64,000 nucleotides of DNA from Dillenia suffruticosa (taxonomy: Eukaryota > Streptophyta > Magnoliopsida > Dilleniales > Dilleniaceae): contig JAVTVX010000016.1 of NCBI GenBank assembly GCA_033439265.1, positions 13,937,201 to 14,001,200 on the forward strand, in the 5' to 3' direction. Shown here piece after piece: positions 46,272 to 57,732 of this stretch. The stretch's first letter is position 1. Every line of letters starts with the position of its first letter. The notes beneath the pieces were generated by a model. The model had not been told where the DNA came from, did not search any database, and saw only the letters and a list, made by a program, of their open reading frames with translations. The position numbers and the translations under genes were made by a program.

Positions 46272-47224
46272 TCATCTGGCATCGCTATATACCACGTACT
46301 CCCTGCTGCTTGTGGGGAAAGCTAGCACTAGAGCTGTTGTCAATCGTTGTTTGAGCTCCTGAGAGCTCATCTCACAATGATCATCCCAAAAGAACTTGAC
46401 GTCCTTCCGCGTCAGTCTGGTAAGTGGAGCAGCGATCCGGGAGAATCCTTCTACGAACAACCGATAATACCCCGTAAGACCAAGGAAACTCCACACATCG
46501 GTCACCGTCTGTGGCTGCTCCTACCTTAATATGGCCTCAACCTTTTGTGGGTTAACATAAATACCCTTCGCAGAAATAATATGGCCAAGAAATCCAATCT
46601 GTCTAAGCCAAAATTCACACTTGGTGAATTTAACCTACAATTGCCATTCGCGGAGAATCTGCAAGACCACCCTAAGGTACTGCGCATGCTCCTCATTGAT
46701 CTGCGAATATACAAGGATGTCGTTGATGAACACAATGACAAACCGATCCAAATAATCATGGAAAACCCGGCTCATCATGTCCATAAAGGTTGTTGGTGCG
46801 TTGGTCAGCCCAAACGGCATGACCACAAACTCGAAATGTCCATATCGGGTGCGGAATGCGGTTTTGGGCACATCCTCAGCCCTAATCCGCAACGGATGAT
46901 ATCCAGATCGAAGATCGATCTTTGAGAAAATCTACGCACCCTGGAACTGATCAAATAAATCATCAATACGTGGCAGAGGGTACTGATTCTTGATGGAAAC
47001 CTTGTTTAGCTGCCTATAGTTCATACACAATCGTAAAGTCCCGTCCTTCGTCTTCCCGAATAACACCGGAGCACCCCACGACGAAGTGCTCGGATGGATA
47101 AAACTCTTGTCTAGTAATTCCCGTAACTGGACCTAGAGCTCTCTAAGCTCAGCTGGCGCCATTCTGTATGACGGAATATTATAGGAGTGGTCCCAAGAGC
47201 TACGTCAATCTCGAAATCAAACTC
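46272..47224 (-). pseudogene. Gypsy 3 reverse transcriptase, catalytic Asp lost
   Basis: Readable from about 47200. 46635-46892 has [19 protein letters not shown] and the catalytic box [10 protein letters not shown], with Asn in place of the first Asp of FIDDILVYS. 46272-46505 has [20 protein letters not shown], the connection domain and VVYSDAR, the first residues of RNase H, where the deletion begins. Several stops separate the pieces. Confidence 0.88.
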
Positions 47225-47784
47225 TCAAACTGGGGGTAGTCCGGGTAGCTCCTCAAGAAATATATGTGGGAACTCTTGTACCACTGGGATCTGCTCAAGC
47301 CTCGGCCCTTCGACTGTGGTATCAATAACATGAGTCAGGTATGTCGTGCACCCTCGGCGTATCATTCTCCTGGCCTTCATCAATGATACAACACTGCGAC
47401 GTAACACTCGCCTCTCGCCTGGGAACCTCAACAACGGCTCCTCAGGTCTCCTAAACTCCATTTCCTTGGTGAAGCAATCTATTGAGGCTCTATGCATACT
47501 TAGCCAATCCATCCATCGGATGGCATCGAAATCTGTCATCTCAAGTGGAATCTCAAGTGGAATTAGGTCTGCCTCAAGTACCGCATCTCTGATTGTGACC
47601 TTGCTCCCTCTATAGACTGAATCTCTAAGTATCTACTCACCGAAAGGAGTGATGACCAATATCTTCTCATCAAGTAGCGACAAAGGCTTACCCAACTCGT
47701 GGGCAAAAGATGCTCTCACATACGAATAGTTCGACCCGGTGTCAATAAGGACACGAGAGTCGACTTCTCATATGTTCACAACTC
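47225..47784 (-). pseudogene. Gypsy 3 protease and linker
   Basis: The retropepsin motif VLIDTGSNYSYV is at about 47715-47760, with the canonical DTG. It is followed by HELGKPLSLLDEKILVITPFG. The C-terminal part is open at 47225-47539 (DFDAIRWMDWLSMHRASIDC). There is a TGA shortly before the active site (47770). Confidence 0.85.
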
Positions 47785-47977
47785 CTATTGTGAGAAAATA
47801 AAAAGATCTGTTGATAAATATGGAAATATATATGCTTATATATATATATATATATATATATCAAAATGTATATACATACCAACATAGTTAAATCTCTAAG
47901 GTTTTAACTAGTGATGGTGCTCAAAAGAAGGTACATAAAAAAATATCTCTAAACATGGGGATCAGTGGGAGGAGCAC
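47785..47977 (-). other. 193-bp GT-AG-bounded insert between gag and protease
   Basis: Minus strand: starts GTGCTCC at 47977 and ends TTTTCTCACAATAG at 47785. It is AT-rich with a (TA)n run at 47837-47862. Removing it joins gag (ASPNVII) to protease (RVVNI) in frame and gives the same 18-residue spacing to VLI as in Gypsy 2. It could be an intron-like segment or a small insertion with chance GT-AG ends. Confidence 0.5.
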
Positions 47978-49364
47978 TAATAATCACGTTAGGACTCGCC
48001 TGAGTGTCCTCCTGCATCATTGAGTATACACGGGCCTGTGTCCTCTGTTGCTGTCGGAATGGTCCTGGCACCGTGTTGCTCTCGACTATTGTCCGTAGAG
48101 CAGTGTGACTCGAGTACGCAGGTGCTCCCTGCTGTCCTTCTCGGGGAACACTCGAGTGTCCTGAAGCTATCTGACCTCCAAATCCCAACTCAGGACAGGC
48201 GCTCCTGATGTGCCCTGGCTTCCCACACCGGAAGCATATAACAGGCACCCTGTACTCTCCAAAAGGGTGGTGTCCACCACATCGACAGTAAAAGGGGTGC
48301 CGCTGATCTGAAGTCTGAGTAGTAGCACTAGGGGCCAGTGCTCTAAACCCTTGAGCCCTGGCTCGAAGAAGCCCTAGATCTCTTCTTCCTTTGCTCTCTG
48401 TACTCCCGCTGTCTGCCCTCGGCACGGACGATCTCCTCTGCCCTAAGTGCTGAATCCATGATCTCCGCAAAGGAGAGACTAGGAGTTACTGTCATACTCC
48501 TCATGATATTCAAGTTGAGGCCATCCTCAAACTTGAACTGTAGCTGTTTCAACGTCGCCAAGTCTGGAACCAAAGCAGCTAGTCGCCTCATCTCCGTCTC
48601 ATTCTCTGTCACTGTCCTGGTTCCTTGCCGCAAGTGTAGAAACTCTGCCCTCTTGCGATCCTGCTGGAACTCAGAGAAGTACCTACGATCGAACTCCCGC
48701 AGGAAGTCCTTCCATCGCAGCGGCTCGGTAGCATCGTCACAAATTGCCTCCCACCAAGTGAGGGCATCGCCATCCAAGAGTCTCTATGCTATCCGAAATA
48801 GGTAGTCCTCACTCAAACCCAGATTAGTCAAAATTCTATAGGTGCGGTTGATCTAGTGCTTCGCTGTTGTGGAATCATCCGTTCCCGCAAACTCCGTGCA
48901 GCCTAACTGCCTCGCCTCCTTCACCAACTGGGTGAGTTCGTGAATATGCCTCAAGGTGGAGGAGGTAGTGTCACTAGGTCCTGAAACAGAGGAAGGACCA
49001 ACAACTGGGGGCTGATCTGGTATAACTGAAGGTGGCACGGCTGTAGGAGTCAGCGTGGCCATCGGTACCGGTGGAGGTGGCATGGCCGTAGGAGTCGGCA
49101 CTACCGTCGGTGGTGGTGGGGTGGCATCTGAACCCCGTAGGAGGTGTACCACTCATACACTTGCCTAAACGCTTCAAGGGATTGTGGTGGAACCTCGGTT
49201 GCAGCAGTCGGCTGAGTAGGCGCTGCAGGGGGCACCCGTGAAGAGGAAGCAGCCTCAAGCACTCCAAGGGTCTCAGGTCCCCTCGAAGGGTCAGGTACTT
49301 GAGGAGTCTCGGGTAGCGCAAGTCTAGCTCTGCATCCCGTTGGTCTACCGCATCTAGGCGGCAT
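47978..49364 (-). pseudogene. Gypsy 3 gag
   Basis: Starts MPPRCGRPTGCRARL at 49364, then a Pro/Thr-rich N-terminus, a frame change near 49120, and the retrotransposon gag domain at 48343-48777 (ALTWWEAICDD, FDRRYFSEFQQDRKRAEFLHL). A second frame change near 48360 leads to the zinc knuckle CFRCGKPGHIRSAC at about 48200-48240, with an extra Cys/His pair upstream (CRCGGHH). The end is ASPNVII at the insert. Confidence 0.88.
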
Positions 49365-49587
49365 AATTCTGCAAAGAGAGAATTTTTCATTAGATATAAC
49401 TCTAAAATTTGGTATGATTTAAAAATTAGAATTAGTTACGTAGTAACTAACCCCCTAAAATGAATGAAATTAGTGGTCTGGGACCATGTATGTGACTTTA
49501 AATGACTGTACGAAACTCTCTAATGCATTGAGAACTTTTAATTGTACTTGGGAAAACTTTTATTACTATCCTTTCTCTAACTTAGAC
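49365..49587 (-). other. Gypsy 3 5' leader
   Basis: Untranslated stretch between primer site and gag start; AT-rich, no feature besides. Confidence 0.5.
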
Positions 49588-49599
49588 GCTTTGATACCA
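49588..49599 (-). other. Gypsy 3 primer-binding site
   Basis: The minus strand reads TGGTATCAAAGC, one mismatch from the initiator-Met-tRNA complement TGGTATCAGAGC, seven bases after the LTR end. Confidence 0.75.
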
Positions 49600-52250
49600 A
49601 CCGAACTATTACACCCCGAACTGGAGTCATGAACAGCTGCCCATTGCCTTGGATGCCGGCTACATTTTTACAGAAAATCAGACAGAATTTCCTCATATTT
49701 CGGAGGTCTACCATGTATTATTTAACGTGTAACATTCACAACGATCCTGTCAATTTAATAAAATGGTTATCCAGGCCTCACAATCGTTAACCAAACCACA
49801 GCCGACAACCAGGATAACGCAAGGCTATAGAAATTTCTAACAGTTCTAGTCACAGACCTCTATTGTTATGCTAAACTAGAGCATGAGCAGCTGTCACACC
49901 GAGCAGACCTAAATATTTATACACTTGTACAATAAATTCCTAAGTTAACATTTTAAATACATATAGGTGTCTCAATGCAAGTGAACCGAGTCAATATGAG
50001 AGTTTCTTGAATAAATGTCCATAATTATACAGTCATCCCAGAAAATAAATAGATGAATATATTAATCAAACTAAAATCTCCAATGATCGTAGCGGAAGAT
50101 ATGGTAACTTCCATACCCAAACCCGGTGCTATCAAGTCCACGTCACAAGTATGAAATCATAAAATTTTTCTTCAATCTGAGACTAATCCTGTGGGAAAGA
50201 AAGTGATGGGTGAGTATCTATGGGAGGATACTCAGTAAATGAGGGGATTGATATCGTGCTATCAATATCAAGAGTGATCTTGAAGTGTCAAAACATGTAA
50301 CATAATATCGAGTGTGCAAAAATAATGTGCTGTTTCAAAGTAAAACAAATCTCAAGACACATATCAGAAAATAACATATGCATCCATCCATATATCAAGT
50401 CACATATGTAGAGCGGGTCGAACAAACAATCCCGGCAATGGTCTACCTCGACCAAAAATGGACGCATTGGGGTTTTCACTATGCAAATATTAAATAATGG
50501 CTCTCTACCCCAATATTGGCTACATGTTACTCCAACTAGCTTGTAAATAATAATAATAATACATATATATAGTTGGCCATGTACGGTGTCCCGCCTAATG
50601 CTAGACAGAGGTAAATTCACGTCCTCCCCGATGAGGGTCAACCTGGGACACCCATACACATGACGATCTGGTGGATACCTTCGGTTGAAGTGTATCCAGC
50701 ACAAGGGGTGGCTCCACCAAATGTCCTTCGTAGCTACGGAATGCTATAGGAAGCATATCACCATATCACTAAGTTGGCCGGGCACGTAGCCCCATGCATC
50801 ACATCATCATGTCAGCCGGGCATATAGGCCAATGTATCGTAACATAACGTCGGCTGGGCGTATAGCCCAAATAATACATGTAAATCCATTTAAAACTACA
50901 TACCAATATAGTATAAGCATTAAAACATGTCAATATATCAAAAAGAATGGCACAGTATCCAGTTATCAAATTCATGGATATAAATCAATAAATCAACAGT
51001 TGGGACACTCCAATGGTCACAAAAATATGTCTATCAAAATCCAAAAATTTAGTTTTCACACGTATAGAAATCATGTCGTTTGAAAATTGATAAAACATAA
51101 TTTGTCAATCAATAGTAGATGTCAAAGTCCCACTCACTATATATATATATATATAAATCAACATGTTTTAAACCTATGCAGTTATAGAAAATAGGCTATC
51201 AGTTCTAATACACGTATACAAATCAGGTAATTCGAATCCTTTAAAACCCTACCTTAATTCCTCGTATTTTTTTCATGCATACAACATGTCTACAAGACTC
51301 AAATGTTGGTACTCAACCAATCTTGCACAAGGCTCACACCAATCCAATCTCTCGCTCATACCCAAGGGCCAACAGGGCCATAGCCCAGCACTCTGTGCAA
51401 CGTGCAGCGCCCATGTGTAGGGCACGCAATGCCCATGTGCAGGGTCTATGTGTAGGGCGCGCAACGCCTGTGTGCAGGGCACGCAGCACCCTTGCGTTGC
51501 ACCCAGGGCGTGCAGCGCCTGCATGCCAACCATTGCCCCTTATTTCTAAACTTAACCCTAACATTCATTCAAATAAATCGAATGGGAAAGAAATTTTTTT
51601 TTTCACCTAGAGTTTTCTCGGAGCGCAGACCTTCGTCCGAATGTCTCCTAGATCACTCCAAAATCTGAAACGCTCCCTATCAAGACAAGATTTATTAATT
51701 AGGCCATAAACACTTAGATCATAATCGAAACCCTAAATCAGTTACCAGCGTGGAGGTTCGTGGGTTATTGCGGGCTCACGCGCTAACGGGCTGGTGCACA
51801 CTCGTGCGTAGGCACGCTCATAGGCTGGCTCACGCTCGCGGACTGAGGTGCACTCGTTCGCAGACTGAGGCGCGCTCGCTCGCGGACTAAGGCGCGCTGT
51901 GTTTGCACGGGGAGGATCGTGTAGGGGTGCGATCATGCTCGAGCTGGATGGATCACGTAAGGGCGCGCACGGCTCGCGCTGGGGAGATCGCGTGGTGGCG
52001 GAAGGAGTTGCAGTCGCGCTCGCGGAAAGTCGGTGCTCACCGGAGGAAGGAGCAACGGCGGCGAAGTCAGCGGCGGTGATGGGTGGTGGGTTCGGGAGAA
52101 GCTGAAGAGAGAGAGAGAAAGAGAGAGAAACTGAGAGTGAGGTAGAGAGAGAAGACAGAGGGGTGGTCGGCTAGGGGGTGGTGACAGTACCACCGGTGAG
52201 CGGTGGAGAGGATGGCGGAGGAGAGGAAGGGCGGCTGTGGGTACGGCGGA

Positions 52251-52251
<1 letters not shown>

Positions 52252-52291
<40 letters not shown>
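52252..52291. repeat. (GA)n microsatellite
   Basis: About 20 GA units inside the 5' LTR, part of the conserved CT-rich tract on the element strand. The partner LTR has only a short run. Confidence 0.95.
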
Positions 52292-52295
<4 letters not shown>

Positions 52296-52356
52296 AGAGA
52301 CGAGAGAGGAGAGGAGGAGATTAGGGGTAAAAGCCCTAATCCCATTTGGGGGAGGT

Positions 52357-52381
52357 GCTGCGTTTTGGGCCAAAACGCAGC
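52357..52381 (-). other. LTR palindrome (12-bp arms, 1-base centre)
   Basis: GCTGCGTTTTGG, centre G, CCAAAACGCAGC. Perfect pairing, about 250 bp inside the LTR start on the element strand. Confidence 0.9.
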
Positions 52382-52629
52382 GCTTCCCCCCTGTTTTTTT
52401 TTTTTTACAATTATATATATATATATATATGTATATATATAATTTCACACCCACAGTTCACTAAAATTTAAATTTTTTTGTAAAAACGGGGTTTACTTTG
52501 ATTCGCAGATTCGGTAAATTAAAATATACCAAAAATTTAATTTAAATACCCCAAAATAAAAAATCAATTATAATAAATAAATTTCTCTCAGTATAATTAA
52601 ATTATAGACATCTCAATATCGGTATTACA

Positions 52630-53059
52630 ATTACTGTCTTTTTGATACAACAAAAAGGGGGAGAATAAGGTTAAATAAAAGAAAGACAGCACGACAGCAC
52701 TGCCAAATCAAACTTCTGCACAGCACGTCAGCACTGCCAAATCAAAGTTCTGCACAAAAGAAATTAAATTTCTGCACAAAAAATAAATGAAAGATAACTC
52801 TGCAAACTGCATAAATAGAAGACTGCACACATTGAGGGGGAGAACAAAGAACAAATAATAAATCTTATGATTAAAAGGATAATAAACAAAGGCATAAACT
52901 TAAAAAGAGTTTTGAATTAAGAGCTGAATGCCATTATATCATTTGGACAAAAATGAGCTTTATTTTTTTAATGTATTTGAGAAGTGATCTAAGTGTGTTT
53001 TATTGAATTATTTTGTGATATTTTTTTTAATGTTTTGTTGTCATAAAAAAGGGGGAGAA
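52630..53059 (+). mobile_element. 3' internal end of a SIRE-like element
   Basis: Begins at the Gypsy 3 LTR edge. Contains CAACAAAAAGGGGGAGAATA at 52652 and a second AAAAAAGGGGGAGA just before the LTR (53045-53058). Repeated polypurine-like tracts in the 3' internal region are usual in SIRE-type Copia elements. A short duplication (CAGCACTGCCAAATCAAA) occurs at about 52697 and 52730. No coding sequence. Confidence 0.65.
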
Positions 53060-54562
53060 TGTTGGAAATTGTTGTGTTGTCCCCTTAGTTTTGATGATAA
53101 CAAAATCCATCATAGTGTTCTAACAATTTTATTTAGTGTGCAGAGTTTATATTTACCGAAAAAATTTATTAAAGAAAAGTTATAGAACCAGCCATAGAAC
53201 TAGTCATGGAAGCAAGCCTTATTTGGGCCATGGAAGCAAGATTTTTTTATTTTTGTTGAAAACCCAGCCAACAAGGTAAGTATAGATTGGGTACTATACT
53301 TAATCTATAATTGATCATACATGTACACAAAAATGCCCCAACATAAGAACACTTCATATTCCACCACTTAGAAATTTTTCTAAGTATAAAACAGTGATCA
53401 TTTGATCATATTTGGACGTTCATATCTTCCTATATGCTGAAAAACTTTCAATACCGAAAATTGTGTTTCAAAGAGGATATATGGAACTTCAAATTCAAGT
53501 AATTACAGTACAATTATCTTGTTGGAATGGTGGAAAAAATTCAACTAGAAATTGCTTGGTCACTCATCTTACATAGCAGAAATTCTGGACAGATTATGGT
53601 TTTCAGTGGGTATTTGGATCTTGATAACTTCACTACAAGTCAGGGACTTATGAGTTTATTTATTCAACATTATTATACTACAGTTGAACAACAAATATGA
53701 TGATTCGTGACACATTTACCTTGAGATTTTAGTGGAGAAATAAATGGACAAAGTCGGCTAATTATTCTGAAAAATTCAGGACACAAGGCTAATTTCCTGG
53801 AGCTATTTTTGAATTTTTTGGGAAAGCAATCATCTAAATATAATCCAATCAACTTTTGAATATTTTAGAGGGATATTTAAATTTCAAAAGAAAAATATTT
53901 ACTACCGGTAAATATCATTATTCAAGGAGGATTTGAAACCTATTTTTTAGGAGGTTGGTAGAGCTGTTGCTGGTAACTTTAGGGAGTTTTTACTATAAAA
54001 ATTTTGAATTTTAAATGGACAGATTTTTCCACAATATAGGAGTTTCAAAATTCAAGAGAGTAGAGAGTATTGAACAACAAACTTTCACAAAAAAAAGAGC
54101 AATGCAATTCCTGAATTCTGAAAAACAAAATTCTGTATTCTGAAAGAAAATGCTGCTATTGCATTTCTGATTTTCTACCTTTATATCCATTTGTTCAAGC
54201 ATTGTTTGAGTTGTAAAAGAGTATTGTGTGAGTGAGTCATTATATGAGTTATCTTCCATTGTTGGACGAAGGAATCTTCATGGTATGAAGATCAGAAGTC
54301 GACAAGTGGAATGTATGTTATTGATTCGATCATAGTGAAAACTAACTAGTGGCTAGATCCCGGCTTGGTTGGCTGGAAGAGTGGACGTAGAAATAAGGCT
54401 GAACCGCTATAAAAACAGATTTGTCTCCTTACTCTTATCTCTTTCATTGCATTAGATTGACCATATGTTTAATTATTGAATCCATGTGGAGTTAGATTTT
54501 TGAAAATCTAATTTAGGACAACTAATTCAACCCCCCCTTCTTGGTTGCCTTTGGGACCAACA
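53060..54562 (+). repeat. SIRE-like 3' LTR (about 1.5 kb)
   Basis: Starts TGTTGGAAATTGTTG after the polypurine tract and ends CAACCCCCCCTTCTTGGTTG...GACCAACA. The terminal TGTTGG/CCAACA and the C7 block are typical. It is followed by the AT-rich array, in which it is embedded or to which it was joined by deletion. Confidence 0.8.
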
Positions 54563-54574
54563 AGTACAATTAAC

Positions 54575-57500
54575 AGATAATAACATATAGTAACATTTAC
54601 TATATAATCACAATAAAATATAGTAACATTTACTATAAAAACTACAATAAACCGTCGGCATGAGACATGAACCGCTTGTTTTAATATTAATTTATTTTAA
54701 TTTACATTTAATTTAATAATATACTATTTTAACATTTCAATTTTAGTATTTAAACGAGAACTCCATAGTAACATTTACTATTAAATTAACCACGATAGGC
54801 AAATTAACAGATAATAATATATAGTAACATTTACTATATAATCACAATAAAATATAGTAACATTTACTATATTGTAGTAACATTTACTATTATAATAACC
54901 GATATGAAAAATAGTAAATTTATTTCTCTCATGATAAAATGATAGTAACATTTACTATTAAATTAACCACAATAATTCAATTAACAGATAATAACATATA
55001 ATAACATTTACCACGTAATTACAACAAAATATAGTAACATTTATTATAAAAATTACAATAAACCGCCGGCATGAAGCATGAACCGCCGGTTTTAATATTA
55101 ATTTATTTTAATTCATATTTAATTTAACAATATATCATTTTAACATTTCAATTTTAGTATTAAAACGAGAACTCTATAGTAATATTTACTATTAAACTAA
55201 TCACAACAACCAAATTAACAGATAATAACATATAATAACATTTACTATATAATCACAATAAAATATAGTAACATTTATTATTATAACGACAGATGTAAAA
55301 TGTAGTAAATTTATTTATCTCATGATAAAAGGATAGTAATATTTACAATTAAGTTAACCACAATATTCAAATTAACAAATAATAACATATAATAATATTT
55401 ACAATTTAACCATAATAAAATATAGTAACATTTATTACAAAAACTACAATGAACCGTCAGCATGAGACATGAACCACCGGTTTTAATATTAATTTATTTT
55501 AATTCATATTTAATTTAACATATACCATTTTAACATTTCAATTTTAATATTTCAATGAGAACTCCATGATAACATTTGCTATTAAACTAACTACAATAGT
55601 CAAATTAACAGATAATATATGATACCATTTACTATGTAACCATAATAAAATATAGTAACATTTATTATAAAATTATTATAATAACAGATATGAAAGTTAG
55701 TCAATTTATTTCTCTCATGATAAAAGTATAGTAACATTTATATTAAACTAACCATAATAGTCCAATTAACAGATAATAATATATAATAACATTTACTATG
55801 TAAATACAATAAATATAGTAACATTTACTATAAAAATTACAATAATCCATCGGCATGAGGCATGAACCGCCGGTTTTAACATTAATTTATTTTAATTCAC
55901 AATTAATTTAATAATATACCATTTTAACATTTCAACGAGAACTCTATAACAATATTTATTATTAAACTAACTACAATAGTCAAATTAACAGATTATAGGA
56001 TATAGTAACATTTATTATATAATCACAATAAAATACAGTAACATTTACTATAAAATTATTATAATAACGGATGTGAAAGGTAGTAAATTTATTTCTCTCA
56101 TGATAAAGGTATAGTAACATTTACTATTAAACTAACTACAATAGTTCAATTAACAGATAATAATATATAATAACATTTACTAGTTAATCATAATAAAATA
56201 TAATAACATTTACTATAAAAACTACAATAAACCGCCGGCATGAGGCATGAACTGCCAGTTTTAACATTAATTTATTTTAATTCATATTTAATTTAACAAT
56301 ATACCATTATAACATTTCAATTTTGACATTTCAACTTGAATTCTATAGTAACATTTACTATTAAGCTAACTACAATAGTCAAATTAACAGATAATAATAT
56401 ATAATAACATTTACTATATAACCATAATAAAATATAGTAACATTTACTATATTTTAGTAACATTTATTATTATAATAATAGATGTAAAATATAGTAAATT
56501 TATTTCTCTCATGGTAAAAGGATAGTAACATTTACTATTAAGTTAATCACAATAGTCCAATTAACAGATAACAATATATAGTAACATTTACTATATAATC
56601 ATAATAAAATATAGTAACATTTACTATAAAAACTATAATGAATTGCCGGCATGAGGCATGAACCGTCGATTTTAACATTAATTTATTTTAATTCACATTT
56701 GATTTAACAATATACCATTTTAATATTTCATTTTTAGTATTTCAACGAAAACTCTATAGTAACATTTACTATTAAGCTAACCATAATATTCAAATTAACA
56801 GATAATAATATATAATAACATTTACTATATAAACATAATAAAATATAGTAATATTTACTACATTTTAGTAACATTTAATATTATAATAACGGATGTGAAA
56901 GATAGTAAATTTATTTCTCTCATGATAAAAGAATAGTAACATTTACTATTAAGTTAACTACAATAGTTCAATTAACAGATAATAGCATATAATAACATTT
57001 AATATGTAATCAGAATAAAATATAATAACATTTACTATAAAAACTACAATGAACCACCGGCACGAGGAATGAACCGCTGGTTTTAATATTAATTTATTTT
57101 AATTCACATTTAATTTAATAATATACCATTTTAACGTTTCAATTTTAGTATTTCAACGAGAACTCCATAGTAACATTTACTATTAAACTAACCACAATAG
57201 TCAAATTAACAGATAATAATATATAGTAACATTTACTATATAACCATAATAAAATATAATAATATTTACTATTATAATAACAGATGTGAAAGATAGTAAA
57301 TTTATTTGTCTCTCATGATAAAAGGATTGTAACATTGACTATTAAACTAACTCAATTGTCCAATTAACAGATAATAACATATAATAATATTTACTTTATA
57401 ATCACAATAAAATATAATAGCATTTACTATAAAATGTAACATTTACTATTATAATAACGGATGTGAAAGGTACCAAATTTATTTGTCTCTCATGATAAAA

Positions 57501-57732
57501 TGATAGTAACATTGACTATTAAATTAACCATAATAGTCGAATTAACAGATAATAAGATATAGTAACAATTATTATGTAACCACAATAAAATATAGTAATA
57601 TTTACTATTATAATAACGGATGTAAAAAGTAACAAATTTATTTGTCTCTCATGATAAAAGGATAATAACATTAACTATTAAACTAACCACAACAGTCAAA
57701 TTAATATAAACCACAATAAATTATAGTAACAT
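54575..57732 (+). repeat. Seven-unit higher-order array, about 400-bp period
   Basis: ACCGCCGGCA or a near variant recurs at 54651, 55062, 55453, 55846, 56231, 56642 and 57053 (spacing 385-411). Each unit continues with a second copy of AACCGCCGGT, TTAATATTAATTTATTTTAA, TTTTAACATTTCAATTTTAG, GAGAACTC(C/T)ATAGTAAC, CAAATTAACAGATAATAA and several TAGTAACATTTACTAT motifs. After 57400 the units become shorter and lose the GC-rich seed. The near-palindrome here has CAT in the centre, the reverse of 40590-40985. Confidence 0.92.

Larger units (their letters stand above)
44020..52629 (-). mobile_element. Gypsy 3: long-LTR element, internally deleted
   Basis: Minus strand: 5' LTR 49607-52629, primer site, gag, protease, RT, a remnant of RNase H joined to the integrase tail, polypurine tract, and a 3' LTR (44020-45949) that lacks its last 1.4 kb. 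Integrase core and most of RNase H are deleted. LTR length, MPPR-type gag start and integrase tail suggest a Tekay/Del-like chromovirus, which is inference. No target duplication can be checked because the left end is missing. Confidence 0.9.
49607..52629 (-). repeat. Gypsy 3 5' LTR (about 3.0 kb)
   Basis: In + orientation TATTACACCCCGAACTGG at the left (the usual TG has become TA) and CAATATCGGTATTACA at the right. It shares blocks with the solo LTR at 57733-61006: GGATGCCGGCTACATTTTTA, CCTTCGTAGCTACGGAA and others. It contains GCGCGCAACGCCTG-type repeats (51370-51530), a CT/GA-rich tract and a (GA)n run at 52252-52291. Confidence 0.88.

Noticed and set aside
50000..51200. Possible host gene between LTR blocks
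   Set aside because: The whole interval aligns in order with the solo LTR at 57733-61006 and is LTR sequence.
52630..53059. Target duplication for Gypsy 3 at its right edge
   Set aside because: The bases after 52629 (ATTAC) cannot be tested because the left end of the element is truncated.
54575..57732. CRISPR-like regular repeats
   Set aside because: Units are about 400 bp, diverged, without spacer/repeat organisation or cas genes, in a plant genome.
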